From assembly GCA_020310875.1 (NCBI GenBank), contig CM035441.1, positions 85,528,277-85,592,276 of the forward strand: 64,000 nt of DNA. Direction: 5' to 3'. The notes under the pieces were generated by a model. That model was not told the origin of the DNA, did not search any database, and worked only from the letters and a program-made list of their open reading frames with translations. The DNA comes from Ceratopteris richardii. Its lineage: Eukaryota > Streptophyta > Polypodiopsida > Polypodiales > Pteridaceae. How positions within the stretch are numbered: position 1 is the stretch's first letter; each line of letters starts with the position of its first letter. A program made the position numbers and the translations under genes. Below are positions 11,026 to 22,114 of the stretch, in pieces.

Positions 11026-11448
11026 TTATAAAGTTTGTCGAACGCTGTGAAACAGTGATGAAGAAAAACCTGTAATTGTTAGGAGGAAAACTATCATTAA
11101 AACTCCACAAACCCAGAAGGGATTCTTATCCTCAGGCATGTAATCCATGAACAGCGGCTCCAACTTCTCCCAGACTCTCGTGCAGACATGCGCAGTAAAG
11201 GTCCACATTCTTTCAAGTGTCTCGGATTCAGTTGAAGTGTCTCCATCTCTTTCAACGTGTGTGAATCTCCTAGTCATATCTGTCGTGCCATCAACATGGT
11301 TTAGGTCCCCCCATCCAGTAGAATGGTGATCTGCCCATTGTTCTGAATTTTCTCTAGGTGAATGCATGTGCTCCAGAATCCTTGGCTGATAAGACATTAA
11401 AGGAAAATCCGAATCATCGGTATCTCTGAATACATGTTCCTCCTCCAT
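11026..11448 (-). CDS. Unrecognised 140-aa plant protein with C-terminal membrane segment
   Basis: Complete frame from ATG (MEEEHVFRDTDDSDFPLMSY) to stop. Residues 1-90 are polar, acidic and His-rich with several Ser/Thr-Glu stretches. A Trp-rich amphipathic stretch follows (about 87-113), and then one strongly hydrophobic stretch (about 115-134, FWVCGVLMIVFLLTITGF). This would place it as a tail-anchored or single-pass protein with the acidic part in the cytosol; that is inference. I do not recognise the family. The local DNA is less AT-rich than its flanks, there are no retroelement motifs, and a TATA box lies upstream at a plausible distance. It could be one exon of a longer gene: a pyrimidine tract with an acceptor-like CTCTGCAG end is upstream near 11810 on the minus strand. 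No disruption is visible. Confidence 0.6.
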   Translation of the reverse strand: MEEEHVFRDTDDSDFPLMSYQPRILEHMHSPRENSEQWADHHSTGWGDLNHVDGTTDMTRRFTHVERDGDTSTESETLERMWTFTAHVCTRVWEKLEPLFMDYMPEDKNPFWVCGVLMIVFLLTITGFSSSLFHSVRQTL

Positions 11449-11678
11449 CGTAAAGCCAGCGGAACGGGTTGCAAGAGCACGCGTTATCTCGGCTTGACTA
11501 GTTCTCTACACTTCTGGGGCAGATGCGACACCCAAAAACAGCAAGTTATTCAAGAACTCTGAGCGCAAACTGCTTTAAATCAGCAGTCGCAGGCTGATCT
11601 GGGTCATGCCCGCATTTAGAGTGCGAATAAGAAACCTCGCCAAAAGAAATTCGCGAAGCTAAACTTCGGCCTTGCTCC

Positions 11679-11684
11679 TATATA
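11679..11684 (-). promoter_or_regulatory. Candidate TATA box of the 140-aa protein gene
   Basis: The minus strand reads GTATATAGGAGC about 230 bases upstream of the ATG, which would give a 5' UTR of roughly 200 bases. Spacing to the true transcription start is unknown. Confidence 0.35.
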
Positions 11685-11689
11685 CATTG

Positions 11690-13599
11690 AGAACAAGAGT
11701 CACGGATACAGAGAAGAAAGCGTTGCAGAAGACTCCGACTCTGAGTTCTAGTAAAAATAATCAATTGCGATCACGCATCGAGTGTCTTCTCCTTAATGAT
11801 GGGGCCTGCAGAGAGAAAGTATGTGTCATAAGAAGTTGAGAAGTGAGGAAGAAATACTGTTTTTCTAGAATCACACGATGTATTCAAGTTGCAAGCCGCC
11901 CGAAAACGAGGAATAGGTAAACAATGATAAAAGGATGTGGAGCGAACATTTCTCCTGATTACAATGCTACTCTAACTCCAAACTTCCGAACTTCCACGCC
12001 CTAGTAACCGGCGGCGAAAGCAACGAAGCTTCTGAAGTAACTGGCAGCGGCAGCTATAGAACGGGCGCGATGATGGAACACATTTATCCCTGTCGACAGC
12101 GTGCTGCGTCAGTCACGATCCCCGACTTGCAGGTTGCATGTCACGCACACAATTTTCCTTTACACAGGCAAAGAGTTCGGCTATTCAGTATAACTCACCT
12201 CACTGACCCCTCAATTATCTATCCTCTAATGGTTGTGCTACTATGGACCATGAAGCTCACATTATACATGCACGATGGCAGTGCGCAGCTGCACGGATTG
12301 CGATTCTCACTCTCGCGCCACAGATCCTTGTTCTTCCATCTCCCGACATAAAAGGCACGCGCGGTGAACATTCTCTCACTCTCTCTCTGGTTTCAAGTCC
12401 ACGCGAAGCGCCCAGTGCCCAAACAACCTCAATCCCGCACTTTCACAGACCCCTAGAATCCATGTGTAAGCCAGACTCCAGTACAAAATCTCTCTTCGTT
12501 TTCTCTCATTCATTCGACTCTCGAGCACACCAGTCTAGCTTGCATTCATAATGCTGCCGCGATGTCCAAACGTGCAGACTCCATCCTTTATAGGATTCCA
12601 CTAGGCAAGCAGAGTCCAGAGTCCAGACTCTGCATAAGCCAGAGAACACATTCTCCCCGGGGGCCGGGCCCCGAAGCTGGAAGTCTCTGGTGGGTCCTCT
12701 CCTAAACCTCAAGACTCGGTCATGGAACTACCCTTCGCGGAACCCCACAAGCTACGTTCAAACTGAAGAAGGATGTTGTGTTATGCTGATTTACATTGTA
12801 CATTCTACCTTCACGAGAAGGGGCCTGCTTTGATACTTTCATGGAAGATAATCATTAACTTCTTCCCATGCAAAAGCAAGCCCTCCGAGCAAACTAATCA
12901 AACTGCACATGACGACGCAGATAACCATAATGGTCCAATCCCATGCGTAGAGTGCAAAAGCATATACCCACTATGGGCTCTTTCTGTTTTTCACTTTCGT
13001 GAGCTCCCATTCGCCATACAAAGGCGTAACTTTGAATCACGTCAATCCATACACTGTTTCTGCCTTCTGCGTGTGCAGGCGCAGATAATTTCTTTCACGA
13101 GTCTGTAACACTCGGAGCAAGTAGGCGTCCACGATCTCCATGTGCTCATATATACCACTCAAATACAGAATATGCTTCCTTAATCTTCATTTTCAAGCTT
13201 GAAATTCAGTATATCAATCGTGATTCGTGTGACAGATATCGTCCTCGGTCATGACTCACTAGCGCATTTGATAGTTCCAACATCAGTGAACAGAGCCGCT
13301 CAGCCGGTGCTGTACTCCGTCACGGCCAACCGTAAACATATGCAATCATAAGCAAATCACGTAAACTAAGAACTGGTAGCCTTCCATAATCCATTCCCCT
13401 CAAACCTGCACGTTGATTAATCATGTGATATATCCATTGATAAGATGCTGATCGTTTACATCCCATCTACTCACGTACTTTTGTTTTTGATAGCCCGCTT
13501 CAAGAGGCGAGAGGCCCAACCATGAGGACAGTGGTCTGGAACAAATTATCATGGAATGATGTATCATGTGGTTGATGTACCACCGTCTACCTTGCCCTG
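11690..13599. other. Upstream intergenic region, richer in GC, no gene recognised
   Basis: Open frames here (for example plus-strand 12070-12351 and 12243-12551) overlap in different frames and lack motifs. A GC-rich partial palindrome (CCCCGGGGGCCGGGCCCCG) lies near 12655. The stretch could hold promoter and 5' sequence of the 11026-11448 gene or of a gene I cannot see. Confidence 0.4.
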
Positions 13600-13768
13600 C
13601 GGTAGTTGTGACCGTCGTTTAATCCAGCTATATAACTCTTTGTTCTTGTGGGATAAAGGGGGTCCTACGGGTACTATGCCCTTCCTTGTACAGTTGCAAT
13701 TTCAAAGTTAAAGCTCGGTGGAGTAGGCCTCGGTTGAACCTCTATTTTTAAAAAAATTAAAAAAAAAA
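13600..13768 (+). mobile_element. SINE copy 1, body and A-rich tail
   Basis: The stretch GGTACTATGCCCTTCCTTGT, then CAATTTCAAAGTTAAAG and GGTTGAACCTCTATTTTTAA, matches the body of the SINE ending at 14104 word by word. It ends in two A runs at 13749-13768. The tRNA-like head is not clear, so the left border is approximate. Confidence 0.6.
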
Positions 13769-13859
13769 GTTTACATGTCATGCTCCCACACGAGATGGGC
13801 AACACTCCCATCACATATACATACAAGAATCATTATAATGTGTGACACGTCTATGAAAA

Positions 13860-14104
13860 TGAATTATTCTAGTGGTTGAGTCTTTGGTTTTTTGAGGTAA
13901 AGGTCTAGAGTTCAATCTTCGAGCTAGATATGTAATGGCTTTGGCCAATTTAAACCAGCTGAAACCAGTTGTAATGTTGTTTAACCCATGTTTTGTAGGA
14001 TACGGATGTCCACAAGTACTATGCCCATTCACCTGTACAATTGTTCTTTCAAAGTTAAACCTTGAGAAAATAAACGCTTGCTGAACCTCCATTGAAAAAA
14101 AAAA
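13860..14104 (+). mobile_element. SINE copy 2, tRNA-derived, with poly(A) tail
   Basis: The head contains an A-box-like TCTAGTGGTTGAG (13869-13880) and a B-box-like GAGTTCAATCTT (13908-13919), 38 bp apart. The body ends GCTGAACCTCCATTG followed by a ten-A tail at 14095-14104. Length about 245 bp, normal for plant SINEs. Known: such elements are transcribed by pol III and moved by LINE enzymes. Target duplication not resolved. Confidence 0.65.
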
Positions 14105-14894
14105 GAACAATGAGAGAATTAAAAATACACATGCATATCTCAAGACCAAGTGGCAAAGAGAGAATTGAAATGGAAACATCATTCGAGTCAATCCAAGGCA
14201 TTTGCCGCATATTATTACTATAGAAAATCCAAGGGCGCATTTGCACATAGTGCTACTATTCCAATAGAAAATCCAAAAGTATATTGTGGAGATACCCATT
14301 CTCTAAAGTTACTTTCGAAGGCCAAAGAGAGAGAGAAGTTGATAGGGGTTTTTCAAAGAGGAGGAAGGAGCAAGGTGAAGGTGTCAAACCAAAGGAAGTG
14401 CCGAGTTGGGGTCATAATTCTTCCAAAATTTTCCTTAATTTTTTCATATGTGTAAAAACCACCTTTCTAATAAATATGTTCAAAGTTTATTTCTTATAAA
14501 TTCCTCCATTTTTGTGTAAAACAAGGGTCCTTGAATTTATCAATGATTCATTAACTCTCTAAGACTTTCTTCACTCGAATCGGACACCAAAGAAAGGTTT
14601 AGGGTCTATTTTTAACCAAGGCAAACATTAAAGTATGAAAGGGGTCACTTTTAAAAACTAGCCAATAAAAGTGAATTACCCTCATTTGTAATTTTTTTCT
14701 TCTACTTTTGTCGGTCCTCTTTTTTAATCAAGTGTGAATTGCTTTGGAACTCTTGTGTGAGGATTGTTTCCATATGCTCGCTTGTTTGCATGTGTATGTG
14801 TGAGATTCCTTGTGCGCATGTGCATGACTCTTAACATGAAATGAAGGTACTCATATTATTGGCTCATTTTTAGAATTGACTCTCTGTGAGTCAG
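14105..14894. other. Intergenic, nothing recognised
   Basis: AT-rich. Short frames overlapping the SINE end carry no motifs. Confidence 0.5.
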
Positions 14895-15063
14895 GATCCA
14901 TTGCTTGATGCCAATTGGTATGTGTGTCATGTGAGCAGGTATATCTTGATCCATTGCTTGATGCCAATTGGTATGTGTGTCATGTGAGCAGGTATATTAT
15001 CTTTGTGAGTCAGGATCCATTGCTTGATGCCAATTGGTATGTGTGTCATGTGAGCAGGTATAT
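14895..15063. repeat. Three copies of a 50-bp repeat
   Basis: An identical 50-bp block beginning GATCCATTGCTTGATGCCAA occurs at 14895-14944, 14948-14997 and 15014-15063. A longer flank (TGTGAGTCAG) precedes copies 1 and 3 only. Spacing is 53 then 66 bp. The perfect identity points to recent duplication. A plus-strand frame crosses it (peptide repeat DPLLDANWYVCHVSRYI) but shows no other gene features. Confidence 0.95.
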
Positions 15064-16939
15064 CTCCAACACTCTGATGCTTGTTGGGGAGGCATCTTGT
15101 TGGTCATTCTACTTAGAGGATTGTATTTGGAGAGATAAGTATGCTACGAATCTCGTTTGCTTATGTGGAGTGTATTGTCTTCATTTTCAGTTGGTTTAGG
15201 TAGACAGATAGTACAAATAGCAAATATCTCATTTTTAGGGTTAGATTTCTTCTTCATTTTCAAACTTTCCATTAAAGTTGTAGAATTATTATCTTCTTTT
15301 TCATTATCCTCTGCTTCATGTCATTATTCTAGCCCACAAGGGGAGCATAGACAAATGGTTGTGGCTATTGGTGGGTATACAAAGCATCCTTTGTGAAGAT
15401 AAACACATATGAATATAAAAAATCATTCCTGGTCGTGAAATGAAAGTGAGCCAAGGACCTCTGTGTACTTTGAAGTTGTGAAGAAGGAAATTCACAACAC
15501 AAAGCAAAAGGAGTAGGTTTCAATAGGTACTCGTGTTCACCTCTATGAGTCTTCTTATTAAACTCAACAAAACAAAAGGGTATAGTTGCTACAAAAACAA
15601 AGGTGAGGGGGCTATGGTGCACTTCTTTAGTAGCTTGTGCCATGAGGAAAGGGGGTAGCAAGAAGGTCTAGGCTTGAGCATCTCCACAAGAGTGAAATAC
15701 TTGTGTGTGATGCGCTAGAGAGTGAGTTCGGTTCAAAGAACAATCTTATTGAGCTATCACAAGAAATTGTTTTTTCTCAAAATGCATACAAAGTTGAGTT
15801 TTCATCAAAAAAGGGAGTGTAGGGCAAGCGTTGGACAAAGGGGGATACCCAAAGCAATCGTTAAAATGTTGACCTATCACAAGAAAAATTAAGGAACACC
15901 AACGATTTCCCAAAAAGCCTATTTGTTGAGACACCACTCGAGATTGCTAACAAGTGTACACAAGAATGGTTCAAGTCACTTAAAGTCCCATGTTGGAAAT
16001 ATACCGGAGAGAAGTGTGAAGATAAGTGTGAAGACAAGGACACAATGAATAAAAGTGATAATTTTGAAGGGGATTAAGAGTAAATCCAGAAAAGAATTTC
16101 TCTACCATAAGCCATTTGGGGAGATAGTTGACTATTCAAGACATCATCCATCATGTAGGCATTACAACTAAGCTCCAAATTACACCTTTCAGTTCTATTA
16201 GCCATAAGAACCAAGATAAAAAAGATCTCAATTTAAAAGATCACAAGGTAACATTCCAAGTAAGGGACCAAATACCAATATCCCTAGGTTATGTAGCTAG
16301 CTAGGGACATCATCCATAGTCTACCCACTCATAATTGGAGTTTCCCAAGAGTGTAAACATAAATTGAGTTTCCCAAGAGTGTAAAATGGATCATAGTACG
16401 ATTCAAATGACCCTTGTGTATAGTGGAGGCTAGAATAAATTCGTAAGGCAAAGTAAGCATATAAAGTAAAACCTCAAGATGCATGAAAGGACCAAGGATG
16501 TTGTGCTACTAAGTTATCATCCCTCTAACTTGCAGGTTGGGGGAGTCCAAAGAGTAGCCAATCCTATCTATGTGTCAGTGGGACATTACCAAAGGAGGAC
16601 CTAGAGTGTATTCCTAAGGCTTTAAACACCAACAATGTCCCTGATATGAGTGTCTCTGAAGGACATCCCTAACAATCTAGGATCCATTTGTAAGACTTCT
16701 TGGGTCAAGAAGGTTGGTAATTGAAAGGTAAATCCAAATAAAGTGAAGCCAAGAAAGAAAATCACCCAAAGGTACTAAAGTGAACACAATTATATCCCTA
16801 GAAGATTTGCAGTATAGAGACATCATCAAAGGTTGGGAAGGGTGAAATGAATCCAAATGCATCCAAAGGAGAGATATAATATGAATTTTGCATGCAAGGT
16901 AGTAACCAAGATCACATATCAAGTTGATCCCTGCTATCT
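15064..16939. other. Intergenic, nothing recognised
   Basis: Only short unrelated frames. No motifs, LTR ends or priming sites seen. Confidence 0.5.
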
Positions 16940-16963
16940 AAAAGAGCCTAGAGCCATATAGAA

Positions 16964-18454
16964 ATGTGTGCATATGTGCATATGTGCATAGATATTGATG
17001 TCAATATAGGTGATGAAGTAGAGCTTTCAAAAATCTATAAAGACTCAAACAATGCTATAAGTTTCACTTCTAAACCATCTACTTCAATAGAGGAATTGGC
17101 AGAGACAATAGCTCAGAAACAAGGAGTCTCAAGTAAGCATACCCCTAGGATGGTCTCAATGAAAGGATGTTATAACTATGGAGAAGACCACATGGCTAAT
17201 GTTTGCCCAATCATGGCACAACCCCAAGGGAAACCGAATTTCCAATACTACACAATACATAGCCCTTACAACAAGCAAGTAGTTAAAAAAATTTATCCAT
17301 AGCCTTATCAGCAACAAGGGGGATACCAAAATCAATACCAACTACAACAATACTTTAGGCCCGCACAACAATATCAACCTCCATACCAAGCTTAGCAGAG
17401 GCCTCAACCAATGTTGGGTCAACAACCTCCACCAATAGCCAATGTTATCCCAGTAGAATATGCATCAGTTGAGGAAAGCTTGAGTAGAGCCTTAGTGCCA
17501 TCACCTCCCTTGATTTGTGAAAGCGACCCTTATGCTCAAAGCTTTGACTCAATGCATGTAGATAGTCTACTAGCTTACTACATGGATTCACTTAAGCATA
17601 ATGAGATCTACCCTTATGAAAACCCCAATGAACCTATTTGGGAGCTAGAATACTCAAATGTGATGTATGCAAATCCTAACCCGAGGCCCCAACCAAGAGA
17701 GTTGCGACCCAAAGCAATCAGAGGTCCATGCTATAGATGCCATTGAGATCACTCCATCAGAGATTGCCCAATCCCTACACCAAGACAACCCCAAGCAGTA
17801 ACCATTCAAAGCTTTTGTCTAGATTGTGGTAAGGAGCATCTCCTACGAGATTGCCCCAAAACTCTAGCCAATGCATAGAAGATCACACCGATCAATGTTA
17901 TTGGTTTGGTAGTAGACTCTAGCGGAAGTACGATCACAACAACCCCCATGCAAGTAATCATTAGAGCTCAAGCATTACAACAAAACCTAGACATAGGACA
18001 AGAGAAGAGCCTAGAAAACAGTGAGACTAAGAGCACAAATAAAAAGAGAACAAGAGCTTGGAAAGATAGTCGTGAAAGAATGAAGAGACAATGGACAAAG
18101 AAGATGAGTGAACTCAAAGAAAGCTTAAGGGATACTAGAGCTAAACTCATAGAAATCACATCTCGGACACATTCTCACCCACCACTTCCATCACAATCAC
18201 CTAACACTAATCAACACCACATAACACCATCACCACCTAGAGTAAGATTAGTCTTAGTGGATCCTACTCCTAAGGATTTAGATATGATACTTAAAACATA
18301 TCAAGTGAGAATCCAAGAAGGTCCAAATATGACAACACATGGAAAGTGTTACCCTAGAGATGACCTAGATATTGAAAGAAATAAGCTATGTGCGAAAATG
18401 GTAGAATTGGATCAAACTATGTTCGAGCCCATTCGCCTTTTTTTATTGCACTAG
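16964..18454 (+). pseudogene. gag: gypsy gag, C-terminal half, element D
   Basis: It starts in the capsid end (MCIDIDVNIGDEVELSKIYK, the counterpart of MCIDIEDNLGEELELSKIYK in E). A first knuckle follows near 17168 (CYNYGEDHMANVC, second Cys replaced by Tyr). Two more lie near 17729 (CYRCH, then stop, then DHSIRDC) and 17817 (CLDCGKEHLLRDC). The latter two are absent from element E because of a 504-bp difference. Downstream are a basic, coiled-coil-prone stretch (RERMKRQWTKKMSELKESL, near 18080) and a Pro/His-rich linker. Several stops break it. Role if intact: RNA packaging and particle assembly. Confidence 0.75.
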
Positions 18455-19340
18455 CTCAGCCAAGGCACAATTGCACTTTGACGGATTGCTAGAGAGACTA
18501 GAGAAGATAATAGCCAGATCTCGAAAGCCAGCTACATAGAAGGTAAGCAATGATAGAAGTGAAGGGATGAGCTTGCCTCCCTAGGAAGCTTATGTACATA
18601 ATTCCACTAATCAAAAAATCCATTCTTCTACGAATCAATATTCACAAAAATTTTTAAGAGAGATTAAAGAGGAAAAATGGGCCAAGGAGAGTGAGAATCC
18701 TCCTCCCTTTGAGATCATATATTGATTAACATGATCATTTCCCACTAGATATTCCTTCTATTTAGGGGGAGCAAGAAGATTTGAAATCAAGCGAATGATT
18801 ATACTTCGAATACAATTCCTTGTAAGAACTTCATCATTTCACAAGCCCATGGGAATCTAATTCTATCCACATGAGAGCACCCATAGTCATGGAAAGAAAT
18901 GAAACCTCAGTTTTAACTAGGAATACCAATGTCATGAAGGACACCAAAGTACAATGTCATCTCAATTTGGAGGAACTACTCAAACTCAAACCAGAACTGC
19001 AAAAACACATAGCCAATCAAGTGTTGGAAGTAGCTAAGACTCATTCCCAGGCAGGATCACACTGGACAACACTAGAGGTACCCTTGCACAAAATAGGTGA
19101 TATGAGCAAAGGATAAGAAGGAAATACATATCTCCCTATCGCTTATCAGGACTACACAACAAAAGCTATTTTGGACTCATGTCGAGGTGTTGCCATTGCT
19201 ACCATCTCCTTATGGAAGCGTTGGGGCAAGTTGGTACTAGGTCAACAAGGATGAAATTGTGAATGGCAGATGTCCATATTGAGAAACCCCTAGGACTATT
19301 AGAAGGCATAACTCTCACCACTAGCACAAACCCTACACTT
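18455..19340 (+). pseudogene. gypsy gag-protease junction, element D
   Basis: Translated pieces match E 62640-63480: the linker VVMERNE-like block at 18871-19116 and the retropepsin start near 19160 (ILDSCRGVAIAT; E has ILESGAGVAIAT). The catalytic DSG is DSC here. After GITLTT near 19325 the sequence jumps to the RT N-terminus, so the second half of protease is missing. Confidence 0.65.
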
Positions 19341-19359
19341 ATAATGACAATTATGCAAC

Positions 19360-20537
19360 AAAGATCAAAGAGGAAATAGATCACCTGATAGAAGTAGGAT
19401 TTATCTATGAGATTTAGCATATCGAATGGGTGTACCCCATTGTGGTAGTGCCCAAAAAGAATGGAAAGCCTCATGTGTGCATTAACTTAAAGAAAGTTAA
19501 CACAACCACAATCAAATATAGCTATCCGCTTCTTATCATCAAACACTTGTTAGAATGCGTAGTAGGAAAGGAAGTTTATAGCTTCCTTGATGGATTTTTT
19601 GGCTAGAACTAAGTAGCTATTGCCCCAGAGGACCAAGATAAGATGGATTTTGCCATATAGTGGGGTATTTTTGCATTTTGTGTGATGCCTTTTGGGCTTA
19701 CCAATGCACTTGCTACATTTCAAAGGCTGATGTGTCATGTGTTCAAGGAGTTCTTACAAAAGAACTTGGAGGTCTATGTTGATGACTTATATGCGCATTC
19801 CAACTTTAGACACACACACACGTGTTCCCGAATTAAGGGCTACCTTTGACAAATGTTGAGAGCATCAAGTCTGCTTGAACCTAGAGAAATGTGCTTTTAT
19901 GGTCAGGCAAGGCAAGATTCTAGGACACATAGTGTCATAGAATGGAATCTCAATGGACAAGGATAAAGTAAAGGCCATTTCCGAGTTACCCAGTAAAGCT
20001 TCATGGGGCATTATGGTTATTACCTATGTTTTATCCACATGTATGCAATAATTGCTAAGCCTTGATAAGCCTTTGTACAAACTTTTGGCTAACTTTGAGT
20101 TGATTGATGAGTATGAAAACCCTTCCAATAAGATTAAACAATGTTTATGTTAAGCACGAATCTTGACTGCACCAGATTGGACTAAGCCATCCCATGTACA
20201 TGTGGATACATCCACTTATTCCATTGCATGTGTGCTAGCACAACCCACAAGTGAAGGTAACATTGATCTTCTGATAGCTTATGCAAATAGGTAGTTAAAT
20301 GCAGCTAAGCAAAATTACACCACCATAGAAAGAGAAGGATTTTGCATGGTATACACAATCAAAATATTTAGATATTATTTTCTTGCAGATAAATTTAAAT
20401 TTTTTACAGACCATCAAGCATTACTCTATCTTGTGAATAAACCTTGCAAGATTGGAAGATTAGTACGATGGTTTCTCTTACTAATGGAATATGACTTTGA
20501 AGTTGTAGTTCGGAAAGGCAAGACTCACCTTGGGTGA
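19360..20537 (+). pseudogene. pol: gypsy reverse transcriptase and RNase H, element D
   Basis: RT blocks in order: EEIDHLIEVGFI, PIVVVPKKNGKPHVCINLKK, YSFLDGFFG, APEDQDKMDF, FCVMPFGLTNALATFQRLM, and the active site VYVDDL (YVDD at 19774-19785). RNase H follows (WTKPSHVHVDTSTYSIACVL, then YTTIEREGFCMVYTIKIFRYYF and FFTDHQALLYLV), which is the gypsy arrangement. At least five in-frame stops occur, so it is dead. Known role: copying element RNA into DNA. Confidence 0.85.
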
Positions 20538-20799
20538 ATCATCTTTCTAGACTCACTTCAAGAGAGTCCCTGCAAGAAGTGTCAAATGAACTTCCTAATG
20601 CTTATTTTCAACCTGGAAGAAGTGCCTAACTGGGCCAAGGCAATTGTGCCTATCTGACCTTTGGATTTAAGCACCCTATGATGAAAGCACATGGAAAAGA
20701 GGTAGTAAGGTCACAAAAATATCACATAATGGTAGGCAAGTGTATAAGCAAACCGATCAAGGCATAATAGCTTACTGTGTAGAAGAAGACGAGTATACT

Positions 20800-20950
20800 A
20801 AATGGTTGTAGTTAGCACACATAGGTGCACTAAAGCAACATCACTCTAAACACCAAACCTTACAGACTCTGTAGAGACTAGGAGTATATTGGCCAATGAT
20901 GGAAGAAAACATCTACAGGATATGTAAGGAATGCCCAATCTATAGTGTTC
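20800..20950 (+). other. First HHCC zinc module of element D
   Basis: The frame from 20806 reads LAHIGALKQHHSKHQTLQTL, then a stop, then RLGVYWPMMEENIYRICKEC. Both His and both Cys positions (C-x2-C) of an integrase-type H2C2 domain are present, with the usual YWP before the Cys pair. It lies about 122 codons upstream of the canonical H2C2 in the same frame. Confidence 0.6.
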
Positions 20951-21099
20951 AATTGCTAGTGGAACATGCCACTTTGTATCAAGTAGCCCTAATACCAGAT
21001 TGGAGAAAACCTCTGGTAAACTTTCTAAGAATGAAGATGTTCCCTCAAGATTTGACATTGGCAAGACGATGAAGCTTAGAGCATGACACACTCATTGGA

Positions 21100-21824
21100 G
21101 ATAACCTATAGAGGCGTGGAAGAGATGGCTATCTTTGACTATGTGTCCATGAAAGTGAATACCTTAAGATCTTAGAAACTGCCCACCAAGGTGTGGCAGG
21201 AGGACACTTTGGACCACACCAGGTGATCAAAGTTATACTGATTGCAGGACTTTGGTGGCCAACCCTTCACATGGATGCTCATACCTATGTGAAGCAGTGT
21301 GATATATGCCAATACACTCAATATCCAATATGCAAAGATAAGATGCCACTAAGGCCCATGATGGGAGGATGTGCATTCTCTAAGTGGGGAATAGACTTTG
21401 TTGGTCCTATTAAGTCCCCAACTAAGGGTTCACATGGTGAGTATATTATTGTGGCCACAGACTATTTGACCAAATGGGTAGAAGTAAAATCCACTAGGAA
21501 GAACGATGCACAAACCACAAGTTCCTATTTGAGAATGTATTTACGAGATATGGTTTGCCAATAGAACTGGTCAATGACCGTGGTACCCATTTCTTGAATG
21601 AGGTCATTGAATACTTATTGCCAAAATTCATGGACATCCACAACAAGTCAGCCTCGTACCACCCACGAGCCAACGAACAAGCAAAAAGCACGAATAAGAT
21701 CTTATGTACTGCTCTAATGAAGGTGGTGAACAATAAATGCTTTGATTGGGACAAAAAACTACACCATGTTGTTTGGGCATATCAAGTGGCCTATAAAATG
21801 GTACTCAACACCACACCCTTCTAG
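21100..21824 (+). pseudogene. pol: gypsy integrase, element D
   Basis: Canonical H2C2 domain (AHQGVAGGHFGPHQVIKVI, then WWPTLHMDAHTYVKQCDICQ) from 21181. The catalytic core follows: WGIDFVGP and ATDYLTKWVE near 21388-21480, then VNDRGTHF near 21570. A one-base shift separates these parts near 21530. The third catalytic residue is lost: the usual Glu in the GQxE motif is Lys (ANEQAKSTNK, near 21675). The C-terminal part beyond 21824 is full of stops. Family role: joining element cDNA to host DNA. Confidence 0.85.
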
Positions 21825-22114
21825 ATGGTATTTCTTCTAGAATTTTTGACTTAGAGAGACTAGGTAAAACTAGATTGAGAGTAGCAATTGGGATCTATGC
21901 AGTTAAGAAGAGATAGAAGGCCTACTTTGACACTCACGAAAAGGATAAAGTTTTAAAGGCAGGAGACTTAGTCTTAGTGTATACATTAAAGGAGCATGCC
22001 AGGAAATTAAAAAAGCATGGTTATGGGCCATGATTATCACATAACTATGGAGCCCCAAGATACCACATGGCTATGTGCCAAACAATGAGTGCCATCCCTC
22101 AATGAATAATTGAC

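Noticed and set aside
12070..12551. Small plus-strand proteins upstream of the 140-aa gene
   Set aside because: Overlapping frames without motifs, codon pattern or homology; likely chance frames in a GC-richer stretch.
13811..14299. 162-codon minus-strand gene
   Set aside because: It runs through the SINE and its poly(A) tail (poly-Phe) and shows no domain.
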